A DNA stretch of 64,000 bases from Rhodovastum sp963714255 (GTDB lineage: Bacteria > Pseudomonadota > Alphaproteobacteria > Acetobacterales > Acetobacteraceae): the NCBI GenBank assembly GCA_963714255.1, contig CAVQNU010000021.1:1-64000 (forward strand), read 5' to 3'. The position numbers and the translations under genes are program-made. Positions 33,892-42,078 of this stretch are shown one piece after another. The notes under the pieces are model-generated. The model was not told the origin of the DNA and did no database searches. It saw only the letters and a list, made by a program, of their open reading frames with translations. Each line of letters opens with the position of its first letter. Position 1 is the stretch's first letter.

Positions 33892-36335
33892 GGCGGAGGG
33901 CATCTCTTGCCGCGCTTGCGCCGCTGTTCCTGGTGTCGCTGGCGACGGTCGGGTTCGAGATTGCGCTGACGCGGTATTTCGCCGTCGCGAAATGGTCGGA
34001 ATACGGCTATTGGGTGATTTCCATCGTCCTCGCCGGGTTCGCGTTCAGCGGCGTGGCCATGGCGCTGGCGCGCGATGCGTTCGCCCGGCATGGGCAGGCG
34101 CTGCTGTCGGCGCTGCCGGTGGCGCTGATAATCGCCGCCGCGACCGGGTTTCATATGGTGACGGTCAATCCGTTCAACCCGCTGCAACTGCAAAATCCTG
34201 CAACGTTCGATGTCCAGTTGTGGAACATCGCCGGTTACTATGCGGCGCTGCTGCCGTTTTTTTTCCTCTCCGGCCTGTATATCAGCCTGTGTTTTGTGCT
34301 GAACGATGAGGATATCGGCCGTGTCTATGGGTTTGACCTGACCGGCGCGGGCACCGGGGCGCTGGCGGTGCTTGGGTTGATGTGGGTCGTGCACCCGTTT
34401 TTCCTGGTACCCTGCCTGCTGGCGCCGTTCGCGATTGCCGCCGGCTTCGCCCCGGTCCGGCGCGGCGCGGCGCTGGCGGCAGCACTGCTCACGCTTGCCG
34501 GCGGTGAGGCAGTGCTGCTGCTGGATAACCGGGCGGAAATAAACGATTTCAAGGCGATCTACGCGCCCTTGCACGTGCCCGACAGCCGCGTGGCGGCGCA
34601 ATTGGCCTCGCCGCGCGGGATTTACACTTTGCTCGATGATTTTACCGAGCGGGTGGACACCGACCTTTCCAACAATGCCGGCATGCTGGGCCTGCCGGGG
34701 CCGCCGCAAAGCTTTGGCCTGTATCGCGACGGCAACCGGGTGGCCTCGCTGCCGAAAGGCCAGGCGCAGGCCGCCTATGCCGCCGCGACTCTGGGGGCGC
34801 TTCCCTATGTGCTGCATCCGCATGGCAGGGTGCTGCTGGTGGGCGCGTCGGGCGGGTTCCGCATTGCCGAGGCGCGCGCGCTCGGCGCCGACGAGGTGCT
34901 CGCCTTGGAGCCCGAGCCGGTGCTGCTGGGCGCGCTGCGCGACGGGTTCGGACCCTCGCCGCCCAGTGAAGCGGCCGAGCGGGTGCGGATTTCCCGCGCC
35001 GGGCCGATCGCCGCCACCCGGCGCGGCGGGGCGTGGGACATCATCGACCTCTCGTCGGATTTCCTCGACGCGGCGGAGGCCAACGCCAGCGCCTTCGCCG
35101 CCGAGGCGATCGCGTCTTATCTGCGCGCTCTGGCGCCGGGCGGGGTGGTGTCCATCCCGGTTTCCATCCGCGAATTCCCCGCCTATGCCGTGCGCATGCT
35201 GGCGACCGTGCGGGCGGGGCTGGGGATTGCCGGCATCGAAGATGCGCCGGCGCATGTGCTGGTCATCCGCTCGGCCTGGAACGTCCGCATCCTGGTGTCG
35301 AATGCACCCTTCGATGCGGCGCGCATCGCTTCGGCCAAACAGTTCTGCGACGAACGGTCATTTGACATGAGCTTTTTCCCCGGCATCGACGTGTCGGCCG
35401 CGCGCGCCGATATTTACAATGATTTGCCGTCGGTGTCCTTCGAGGCAGGCGAAGTGACCTCGGGCGAGGGGCCGCATGACGCGATCGCCGACGAGGCGCT
35501 TTCCGTGCTGCAAGGCAAGCCTACCGAGTCCGGGGCGGCGTTCGATCTCTCGCCCATCACGTATGACCGGCCGGCGTTTTATGCCGTGCTGCGGTTGTCC
35601 CGGCTCGGCACCATCCTGAACCGCATCGAGGTACTGCCGCAGGCCGAGCTGGGGCCACTGGTCAATCTGGCGGTGCTGGCGCAGGCGGTGGTTGTGGCCG
35701 GGCTGGTGCTCGCGGTGCCGTTGCTGGGCGGGCGGCGTTTTCGCACCGGCGGGCCAGCGGCGCTGCGGTCGGCGACGTATTTCGCGACGCTGGGTCTTGG
35801 TTTCCTTTCCATCGAGATCGCCATGATCGAGCGCGCCAGTTTCTACCTCAACGACCGCACCACCGGGTTCGCGCTGGTGCTGACCGGCATGCTGGTGTTC
35901 TCCGGCCTGGGCAGCATGCTGGCCGGGCGGTTCGAGGGGCGCGAGCGGCGCGGTGCGGTGATTGCGGGGCTGGTGGTGGTGGCCTGGTGTGCCACGCTGC
36001 TGGCGGGGCTGCAGCCGTTTCTGCTCGCCACCCTCGATTTGCCCTTCGCGGCGCGGGCGGCGATCGTGCTGGCGTTGCTGGCACCGGCATCGGTGGCCCT
36101 CGGCCTGCCGTTTCCGCTCGGGCTGTCGCGCATGGGCCATGGCGGGTTCCTGCCCTGGGCCTGGGGGCTGAACGGCGCGTTCAGCGTGGTGGCGACGCCA
36201 CTCGCCAACCTGATTGCGATCAAGTTTGGTTATGACAGGGTTCTGTTGCTGGCGCTGGTGCTGTATGTGGGGGCTATCATTTCATTCCCCCCGACTCGGA
36301 AGAGCTTGCAGTGGCCGGACACGAGATCAGCCTGA
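33888..36335 (+). CDS. Membrane protein with spermidine-synthase-like methyltransferase domain
   Basis: An 815-residue fusion. An N-terminal block of about eight helices (VSLATVGFEIALTRYFAVAK, VISIVLAGFAFSGVAMALAR) precedes a cytoplasmic Rossmann domain (about residues 305-450). That domain has VLLVGASGGFRIAEARALGA and the acidic motif EVLALEPEPVLLGAL, then WDIIDLSSDFLD; these match the SAM/dcSAM site of the polyamine-synthase class, but the catalytic pair is unclear. A second membrane block (about 587-800) contains GLGFLSIEIAMIERASFYLN. Start GTG 33888 overlaps the upstream stop; the larger upstream frame reads through the hydrolase. The role is unknown. Confidence 0.78.
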   Translation: MRRRASLAALAPLFLVSLATVGFEIALTRYFAVAKWSEYGYWVISIVLAGFAFSGVAMALARDAFARHGQALLSALPVALIIAAATGFHMVTVNPFNPLQLQNPATFDVQLWNIAGYYAALLPFFFLSGLYISLCFVLNDEDIGRVYGFDLTGAGTGALAVLGLMWVVHPFFLVPCLLAPFAIAAGFAPVRRGAALAAALLTLAGGEAVLLLDNRAEINDFKAIYAPLHVPDSRVAAQLASPRGIYTLLDDFTERVDTDLSNNAGMLGLPGPPQSFGLYRDGNRVASLPKGQAQAAYAAATLGALPYVLHPHGRVLLVGASGGFRIAEARALGADEVLALEPEPVLLGALRDGFGPSPPSEAAERVRISRAGPIAATRRGGAWDIIDLSSDFLDAAEANASAFAAEAIASYLRALAPGGVVSIPVSIREFPAYAVRMLATVRAGLGIAGIEDAPAHVLVIRSAWNVRILVSNAPFDAARIASAKQFCDERSFDMSFFPGIDVSAARADIYNDLPSVSFEAGEVTSGEGPHDAIADEALSVLQGKPTESGAAFDLSPITYDRPAFYAVLRLSRLGTILNRIEVLPQAELGPLVNLAVLAQAVVVAGLVLAVPLLGGRRFRTGGPAALRSATYFATLGLGFLSIEIAMIERASFYLNDRTTGFALVLTGMLVFSGLGSMLAGRFEGRERRGAVIAGLVVVAWCATLLAGLQPFLLATLDLPFAARAAIVLALLAPASVALGLPFPLGLSRMGHGGFLPWAWGLNGAFSVVATPLANLIAIKFGYDRVLLLALVLYVGAIISFPPTRKSLQWPDTRSA

Positions 36336-37213
36336 ACCGCCGTGGCTTTGTTGCGGGCGGCGCCGCCGCCCTGCTGGCGCGGCCCGCCGCCGCCGCGAGC
36401 GGCGCCCCCATTGCCCCGCCTGCGGGCGCGTGGACGCGGCAGGCCTATGAAGAGGCGATGGTGAAATCCGGCCGGCCGGTCAGCCTGACCGAGGGGCAGT
36501 TCCAGGCCATCCAGGCCCGCAAGCCGGCGGCGATGAAGCGCATCGAATCCTATCTGAGGGAGCGCCTGGGCAGCGCCGACCCGGCGGTGATGGCCGCCTT
36601 CCAGGCTGTGCCGCGCGAATATTTCCATTATATGTACGATGGCCACTACGCCACGCCCAGCGAAGCCTATGAGGCCGAGCCCAAGCCCTGGGCGCTCGGG
36701 TTCGGTTCGGCGCTGTCGGATTATCTCGGGCAGGCCTACATGACGCAGGTCGCCAAGCCGAAGGAAGGCGACATCACGCTGGAGATCGGCACCGGCAGCG
36801 GGTTTCAGAGTTCGCTACTCAGCCGGATCGTCAAGCAGGCGTATTCGATTGAAATCATCGAGCCGCTGGGCCACGCCGTGGGCAAAATCTTCGCCCCGCT
36901 CGGCTATGACAACATCCATACGAAAGTCGGCGACGGGTATTTCGGCTGGCCAGAGGTCGAGGGCGGGTTCGACATCATCATCGTCACCTGTGCCGCCCAG
37001 TATGCGCCGCCGGACCTGTTCAAGCAGATGAAGCCGGGTGGGCGGATGATCATTCCCATCGGCCAGCCGTTCAAGAAGGGTCAGATTTTGTATGTCTACA
37101 CCAAGGACGAAGATGGCAAGATCCATTCCCGCCGCGATGTGGGTGTCTATTTCATTCCCATGACCGGGACGATGATGAAGATCCCGGCCCCGAAGCCCCC
37201 CCCCGCCGGCTAG
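36311..37213 (+). CDS. Tat-exported PCMT-like O-methyltransferase
   Basis: A 300-residue protein with a twin-arginine signal (SLNRRGFVAGGAAALLARPA, residues 7-26), so it should be folded before export. The mature part is the protein-L-isoaspartyl methyltransferase fold: ERLGSADPAVMAAFQAVPRE, YLGQAYMTQVA, the SAM motif LEIGTGSGFQSSLLS, DGYFGWPEVEGGFDIIIVTC and the MKPGGRMIIPIG strand. It starts with GTG inside the end of the preceding membrane gene, so the genes are coupled. How SAM would be supplied outside the cytoplasm is unclear; if the signal is not used it would be a cytoplasmic PCMT. Confidence 0.82.
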   Translation: MAGHEISLNRRGFVAGGAAALLARPAAAASGAPIAPPAGAWTRQAYEEAMVKSGRPVSLTEGQFQAIQARKPAAMKRIESYLRERLGSADPAVMAAFQAVPREYFHYMYDGHYATPSEAYEAEPKPWALGFGSALSDYLGQAYMTQVAKPKEGDITLEIGTGSGFQSSLLSRIVKQAYSIEIIEPLGHAVGKIFAPLGYDNIHTKVGDGYFGWPEVEGGFDIIIVTCAAQYAPPDLFKQMKPGGRMIIPIGQPFKKGQILYVYTKDEDGKIHSRRDVGVYFIPMTGTMMKIPAPKPPPAG

Positions 37214-37247
37214 AACGCGCCGGTCCCCCGGCCTAAAGAGAATGGGT

Positions 37248-37304
37248 GCCAAGGGCCTCGCGGCCCTTGGCGGGTCCAGGGCAGAGCCCTGGTGGTTTTT
37301 TTTT
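37248..37304 (+). terminator. Intrinsic terminator from a REP-like unit
   Basis: Two hairpins, CCAAGGGcctcgcggCCCTTGG and CCAGGGCagaGCCCTGG (37276-37292), are followed by TGG and nine T residues (37296-37304). It follows the PCMT stop codon by some 30 bp. Here the repeat unit forms a proper Rho-independent terminator. Confidence 0.75.
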
Positions 37305-37401
37305 GGCCTGATTGCCGCGCTCCGGGACGGGACCTTGCCTGATATCGTGCCGCATGTAATGGTCTTCACGGACCATTGCCATGCGGGGATAAGCAGCCAA
37401 A

Positions 37402-38541
37402 ATGGCCATATGCAATGACACGATTGTCACCCGGCGCGTCTTGTATTGGATTCTCCGGGCTGTCGTTTTCGCGTCGCTGACCGGTGTTTCGACGGCGATT
37501 GCCGCCGCTCCCGATCTTCGGGTGGATTCCCCTAATAACAAGGGTGTTGTCGAGCTGGAGACTGGCGGTTCCGCTGGCGCCTCGATCCGTATCGCCGAAG
37601 ATCTCGCCAGCATCATCGACGATGGCGCCACCCGCCGGGTGTTGCCGGTGGTTGGCCGCAGCGCCGTCCAGATAATCTGGGATCTGGCCTTGCTGCGCGG
37701 CATCGACATGGCGATCCTGCAGACCGACGTACTGGATGCCGCCCGCGAGCAGCGCGTGCTGCCGGGCAGCTTTACCTATATTACCAAGCTCGACAACGAG
37801 GAGTTTCATCTGCTTACGGGCCCGCATGTGAAGGGCATTGCCGATCTGGCCAACCAGAAGGTCAATGTCGATGTGCGCGGGTCCGGAACGGGCGTGACCG
37901 CCGGACGTATTTTCGCGCTGCTCAACGTTCCGATCCAGCCGGTCAACGAGGGCCAGGAGCGAGCACTTGAGCGGCTGCGCAAGGGTGAAATCGCCGCAAT
38001 GGCGTTCGTGGCGGGCAAGCCGGCCGCCATTTTCCAGGGAATCCGCCCGAACGAAGGGCTGCATTTCATCGCGATTCCGTTAAATCCGGCCGTCATCGAC
38101 ACCTATGTACCCACCTCGCTGACCGCGGCGGACTATCCCGCGCTGATCGCCAACGATCGGCCGGTCGATACCGTCGCGGTGGGCACGTTGCTTGCTGTGG
38201 CAAATCTTGCACCGGAGTCGGAGCGATACCGCAATGTCCGCAATTTCGTTGAGATATTCTTCACCGAATTCCAGTCGCTGCTTGAGCCGGGACACCATCC
38301 CATGTGGCGCGATGTCAACCTGGCGGCTGAGCTGAGTGGCTGGAAGCGGTTTCCGCCAGCGCAGGAATGGCTGGACCGGCGCGGCGCCGTCGCCCAGCAG
38401 AGCCCGGGGGACATCAGGACGCTGTTCTCACGTTTCCTGGATGCGCGCCAGGCAGTGGTCGGCGGCGCGCCGGTGACCGAGCGGCAGAAACAGGAACTGT
38501 TCGACCAGTTCCAGCGCTGGCAATCCAGTCAGGGACACTGA
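37402..38541 (+). CDS. TAXI-family TRAP-type solute-binding protein
   Basis: A 379-residue periplasmic binding protein. A signal anchor or peptide (RRVLYWILRAVVFASLTGVS) leads into a mature NMT1/TAXI fold: GASIRIAEDLASIIDDG, VVGRSAVQIIWDLALLRGID, the DMAILQTDVL strand and the LANQKVNVDVRGSGTGVTAG hinge. The last 50 residues are a charged C-terminal extension. No TRAP permease (dctQM) is nearby, so it may serve a distant transporter or be a sensor partner. ATG 37402 is assumed; upstream there is no ribosome-binding consensus. Confidence 0.75.
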   Translation: MAICNDTIVTRRVLYWILRAVVFASLTGVSTAIAAAPDLRVDSPNNKGVVELETGGSAGASIRIAEDLASIIDDGATRRVLPVVGRSAVQIIWDLALLRGIDMAILQTDVLDAAREQRVLPGSFTYITKLDNEEFHLLTGPHVKGIADLANQKVNVDVRGSGTGVTAGRIFALLNVPIQPVNEGQERALERLRKGEIAAMAFVAGKPAAIFQGIRPNEGLHFIAIPLNPAVIDTYVPTSLTAADYPALIANDRPVDTVAVGTLLAVANLAPESERYRNVRNFVEIFFTEFQSLLEPGHHPMWRDVNLAAELSGWKRFPPAQEWLDRRGAVAQQSPGDIRTLFSRFLDARQAVVGGAPVTERQKQELFDQFQRWQSSQGH

Positions 38542-38573
38542 ACGCAACGACGCGGAACGGACAGGGGAGCGGG

Positions 38574-40151
38574 ATGGGTCTGCACAGCCTGGCGTGGACG
38601 ATCGGCTTCGCCCTGCTCACTTCCTCCGGCGCCCTGGCTGACACGGCGCCGAAGCATGGCGGGACGCTGGTGTTCGCGGTCGATGCCGAGCCGTCGAACT
38701 ATGATTGCCAGGCGAACGTATCCTTCGCCTTCCTGCATCCGGTCGCGCCGCATTATTCGACGCTGCTGAAATTCGACACGGCGAACTACCCGGCAGTTAT
38801 GGGCGATCTGGCCGAGGCGTGGAGCGTCTCGCCCGACCGGCTCACCTACAGTTTCCGCCTGCGCCCCAATGTGCTGTTCCATGACGGCACGAAGCTGACG
38901 GCCGCGGATGTGAAGGCGAGCTATCAGCGGATCGTCCACCCGCCGGCGGGCGTCGTTTCGGCGCGGCAGGTCGATTATGCCTCGATCAGCGCCATCGACA
39001 CGCCGGACCCGCTGACCGTCGTGTTTCATCTGCAGTGGCCGGACGCGGCGATGCTGGTGAATTTCGCCTCGCCCTGGAACTGCATTTACGAGGGCGCAAA
39101 GCTCTCCGCCGACCCGCAATTTCCCCGCACGCATATCCTGGGCACCGGGCCGTTCGTGTTTGTCGAGCATGTGAAAGGGCAGCACTGGAGCGGCCGGCGG
39201 TGGGACCGCTATTTCCGGCCCGGGAGGCCCTATCTCGATGGCTACGAAGCGGACTTCATGAGCGGGCCGGGCGTCGTGAAGGGTATGGCGTCCGGGCGGG
39301 TGATGGGTAGCTTCCGCAGTTTCACGCCGGCCGAGCGCGACGAGATTGAAGCTTCCCTCGGCGGGCGGATGAACGTCTATAAGTCGCCGTGGCTGATCAA
39401 TCTGATGCTGGTGTTCAACACCCGCCAGCCGCCGTTTGACGATGCGCGGGTTCGCCGTGCGCTGTCGCTGGCGATTGACCGCTGGGGCATGGCGGACAGC
39501 CTGTCGCACGGCACGTTCATGAAATTCGTCGGCGGATTGATGCGGCCCGGCTTCGTGATGGCGACGCCGGAGGCTGCTCTTGCCGCGCTGCCCGGCTTCT
39601 CACGCGATATTGTTGCCGCTCGCAAGGAGGCCCGCCGGCTGCTCGCCGACGCCGGCCTGCACGATTTGCACTTTACGCTGGTCAACCGCGATGTGCCGAT
39701 CCCGTATGGCCCGGGCGCGGATGCGGTGATCGAGGCCTGGCGGGCGATCGGGGTGCGTGCCGATCAGGTGAAGCTGAACTCCAAGGAATGGCAGGCGGCG
39801 CTTGAAGGCGGCAATTTCGCCGTGGCGTTTGATTTCGACGGCGATTATTTCGACGACCCGAATTTGCAACTGGCGAAGTATGTGTCGCGGTCGCTGTCGC
39901 CCTCGAACTATGCCAATTCGTCGGACATGCTGCTGGATGCGCTGTATATCGGCCAGGCGATCAGCACGGACCCGCAGCAACGGGCGAGAATCGTGCGCGA
40001 TTTCGAGCGGCGGGCACTGACCGAGGCTTACTCCGCGCCGATCCTGTGGTGGAACAGGATTGTTATTACATCGGCCAGCCTGAAGGGGTGGAATATGACC
40101 CCTAGCCACTATCTTGGTCAGGATCTGGGCGATGTCTGGATTGATCGGTGA
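38574..40151 (+). CDS. Family 5 (peptide/nickel-type) solute-binding protein, orphan
   Basis: A 525-residue periplasmic protein with a Sec signal (GFALLTSSGALA-D, cleavage about 22/23). It has the SBP_bac_5 core: HGGTLVFAVDAEPSNYDCQA, MGDLAEAWSVSPDRLTYSFR, LRPNVLFHDGTKLTAADVKA, GTGPFVFVEHVKGQHWSGRR and VRRALSLAIDR. AGGGGAGCGGG precedes ATG 38574. It follows the TAXI-type gene by 32 bp and has no permease or ATPase next to it; either could work with the binding-protein-less importer at 11.5-15.4 kb. This is speculative. Confidence 0.85.
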   Translation: MGLHSLAWTIGFALLTSSGALADTAPKHGGTLVFAVDAEPSNYDCQANVSFAFLHPVAPHYSTLLKFDTANYPAVMGDLAEAWSVSPDRLTYSFRLRPNVLFHDGTKLTAADVKASYQRIVHPPAGVVSARQVDYASISAIDTPDPLTVVFHLQWPDAAMLVNFASPWNCIYEGAKLSADPQFPRTHILGTGPFVFVEHVKGQHWSGRRWDRYFRPGRPYLDGYEADFMSGPGVVKGMASGRVMGSFRSFTPAERDEIEASLGGRMNVYKSPWLINLMLVFNTRQPPFDDARVRRALSLAIDRWGMADSLSHGTFMKFVGGLMRPGFVMATPEAALAALPGFSRDIVAARKEARRLLADAGLHDLHFTLVNRDVPIPYGPGADAVIEAWRAIGVRADQVKLNSKEWQAALEGGNFAVAFDFDGDYFDDPNLQLAKYVSRSLSPSNYANSSDMLLDALYIGQAISTDPQQRARIVRDFERRALTEAYSAPILWWNRIVITSASLKGWNMTPSHYLGQDLGDVWIDR

Positions 40152-40155
40152 AAGA

Positions 40156-40372
40156 AGCAAGCAAGGCCAGGGCGCTTCCCTGGACCCGCCAAGGGCCGAG
40201 AGGCCCCTGGACCCCGCTACATAAGACAGTTGTTGTATGAGGGCGGCGAGGCGGTGAACCGGTTCACTCCCTCACCCCCCTCTTACAACAACTGTCCAAA
40301 AATAATGGGTTCCAAGGGCCTCTCGGCCCTCGGCGGGTCCAGGGCAGAGCCCTGGCCTTGCTTCCTTCCTCT
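40156..40372. repeat. Compound REP-like palindrome with AACCGGTT core
   Basis: Outer arms with GCAAGGCCAGGGC / GCCCTGGCCTTGC units, and CCAAGGGCC hairpins. The inner palindrome has arms ACAGTTGTTGTATGAGGG and CCTCTTACAACAACTGT around GTGAACCGGTTCAC, almost identical in design to that at 8535-8603. Confidence 0.85.
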
Positions 40373-40443
40373 TGACATGCATCAAGGCGGCCCAAGTCGC
40401 CCCGCTCCTACGGTCCGCCGACAACGGACCCGGGGGAACTTCC

Positions 40444-42078
40444 ATGGCCAGGCAGCCCGCGGACATGACGCGTGCGGTGGACCTGACAGTCGAGCGGGGC
40501 GCAGGGCCGGTGCGCACAACCCATCCGCAATGGCTCGACCTGCTGCCGCCCTGTAACAATGCCTGCCCGGCCGGCGAGGACATCCAGACCTGGCTCGCGC
40601 TCGCCCAGGCCGGCAAATACCGCCAGGCGTGGGACGCGCTGATGCGCGACAACCCGTTGCCCGCCGTGCACGGCAGGGTTTGCTACCATCCTTGCGAGGG
40701 CGCCTGCAACCGCCGCGAACTCGATGCCCCGGTCAGCATCCATGCCGTCGAGCGCTTCCTCGGCGACATGGCGACGCGGGAAGGCTGGATGCCGCGCCTC
40801 GACGCGGCGCCGTCGGGCAAGCGGGTGCTGGTGGTGGGCGCCGGGCCGTCCGGCCTGTCGGCCGCCTATCATCTCACGCGGCTCGGCCACACGGTGGAAA
40901 TCCACGAGGCCGGACCGCTGCCGGGCGGCATGATGCATTTCGGCATTCCCGCTTATCGCCTGCCGCGGGCCGGGCTGATGGCCGAAATCTCCCGCATCGA
41001 GCGCATGGGCGTGCGCATCGTGCTGAACCACCGGGTGACCGACCTCGCGGCGGAGAAGGAGGAGGGCAGGTTCGATGCGGTGTTCGTGGCGGTCGGCGCG
41101 CATGTGTCCAAGCATGTCGATATCCCGGCGCGCGACGCGGCCCGCATGCTCGATGCGGTGGGCTATCTGCGCGGTGTGGCCAGCGGCGCGCCGCCGCTGC
41201 TCGGCCGCCGGGTGGTGGTGTATGGCGGCGGCAACACCGCCATGGACGCCGCCCGGACCGCCCGCCGCCTCGGCGCCGATGAGGCGGTGATCGTGTATCG
41301 GCGCGACCGCGCGCACATGCCGGCGCATGCGTTCGAGGCCGACGAGGCGATCGAGGAAGGGGTGAAAATCCGCTGGCTCACCACGATCAAGGATTTCGCC
41401 GGCAGCACGCTGACGGTCGAGCGCATGGATATCTCGCCCGACGGACGTCCGGTGCCGACCGGCGAGTTCGAAACCTTGCAGGCCGATGCTGTGGTACTGG
41501 CACTTGGCCAGGAGACCGATAGCGGATTTCTCCGGCGTGTTCCGGGGGTCGAGGTGAAATCCGACGGCACCGTGATCGTTGGCCCCGACATGATGACCGG
41601 GGCGGCGGGTGTTTTCGCCGGCGGGGACATGGTGCCCAGCGAGCGCACGGTGACGGTCGCGGTCGGCCACGGCAAGCTGGCGGCGCGGCATATCGACGGC
41701 TGGCTGCGGCGCATTCCGCATGTGCCGTCCGCCAGGCCGCGGCTGGTGAGCTGGCCGATGCTGAACCTGCCGGTGTTCAGCGACGCCGAGCCGACGCCGC
41801 AGAAACGCCTGCTGGGCGCTGCGCGCGAGGCCGGGTTCGCCGAGGTGACCGCCGGACTTGCCGAGGCCGATGCGCGGCGGGAGGCGCAGCGCTGCCTGTC
41901 CTGCGGGCGCTGCTTCGAATGCGACAATTGCTTTGCCGCTTGCCCCGAGGGCGCCATTGTCAAGCTCGGCCCGGGGCGGGGGTACAGGCTGGTGGATGAC
42001 CGCTGCACCGGCTGTGCGACCTGCTACGAGCAATGTCCGTGTCATGCGATCGAAATGCAGGCGGAGGCGGTGCGATGA
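40444..42078 (+). CDS. GltD/PreT-like NAD(P)-dependent flavoprotein with Fe-S clusters
   Basis: A 544-residue oxidoreductase. The N-terminus has the Fe-S-binding GltD domain (CNNACPAGEDIQTWL, then CYHPCEGACNR, about residues 38-95). The FAD motif VLVVGAGPSGLSAAYHLTRL (about 130) and a second Rossmann for NAD(P)H, VVVYGGGNTAMDAARTARRL (about 259), follow. The C-terminus carries a cysteine-rich segment CLSCGRCFECDNCFAACP and a second ferredoxin motif CTGCATCYEQC. GltD and PreT relatives move electrons between NAD(P)H and Fe-S proteins. It overlaps the PFOR gene by ATGA, so it probably connects PFOR to NAD(P)(H). Confidence 0.85.
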   Translation: MARQPADMTRAVDLTVERGAGPVRTTHPQWLDLLPPCNNACPAGEDIQTWLALAQAGKYRQAWDALMRDNPLPAVHGRVCYHPCEGACNRRELDAPVSIHAVERFLGDMATREGWMPRLDAAPSGKRVLVVGAGPSGLSAAYHLTRLGHTVEIHEAGPLPGGMMHFGIPAYRLPRAGLMAEISRIERMGVRIVLNHRVTDLAAEKEEGRFDAVFVAVGAHVSKHVDIPARDAARMLDAVGYLRGVASGAPPLLGRRVVVYGGGNTAMDAARTARRLGADEAVIVYRRDRAHMPAHAFEADEAIEEGVKIRWLTTIKDFAGSTLTVERMDISPDGRPVPTGEFETLQADAVVLALGQETDSGFLRRVPGVEVKSDGTVIVGPDMMTGAAGVFAGGDMVPSERTVTVAVGHGKLAARHIDGWLRRIPHVPSARPRLVSWPMLNLPVFSDAEPTPQKRLLGAAREAGFAEVTAGLAEADARREAQRCLSCGRCFECDNCFAACPEGAIVKLGPGRGYRLVDDRCTGCATCYEQCPCHAIEMQAEAVR

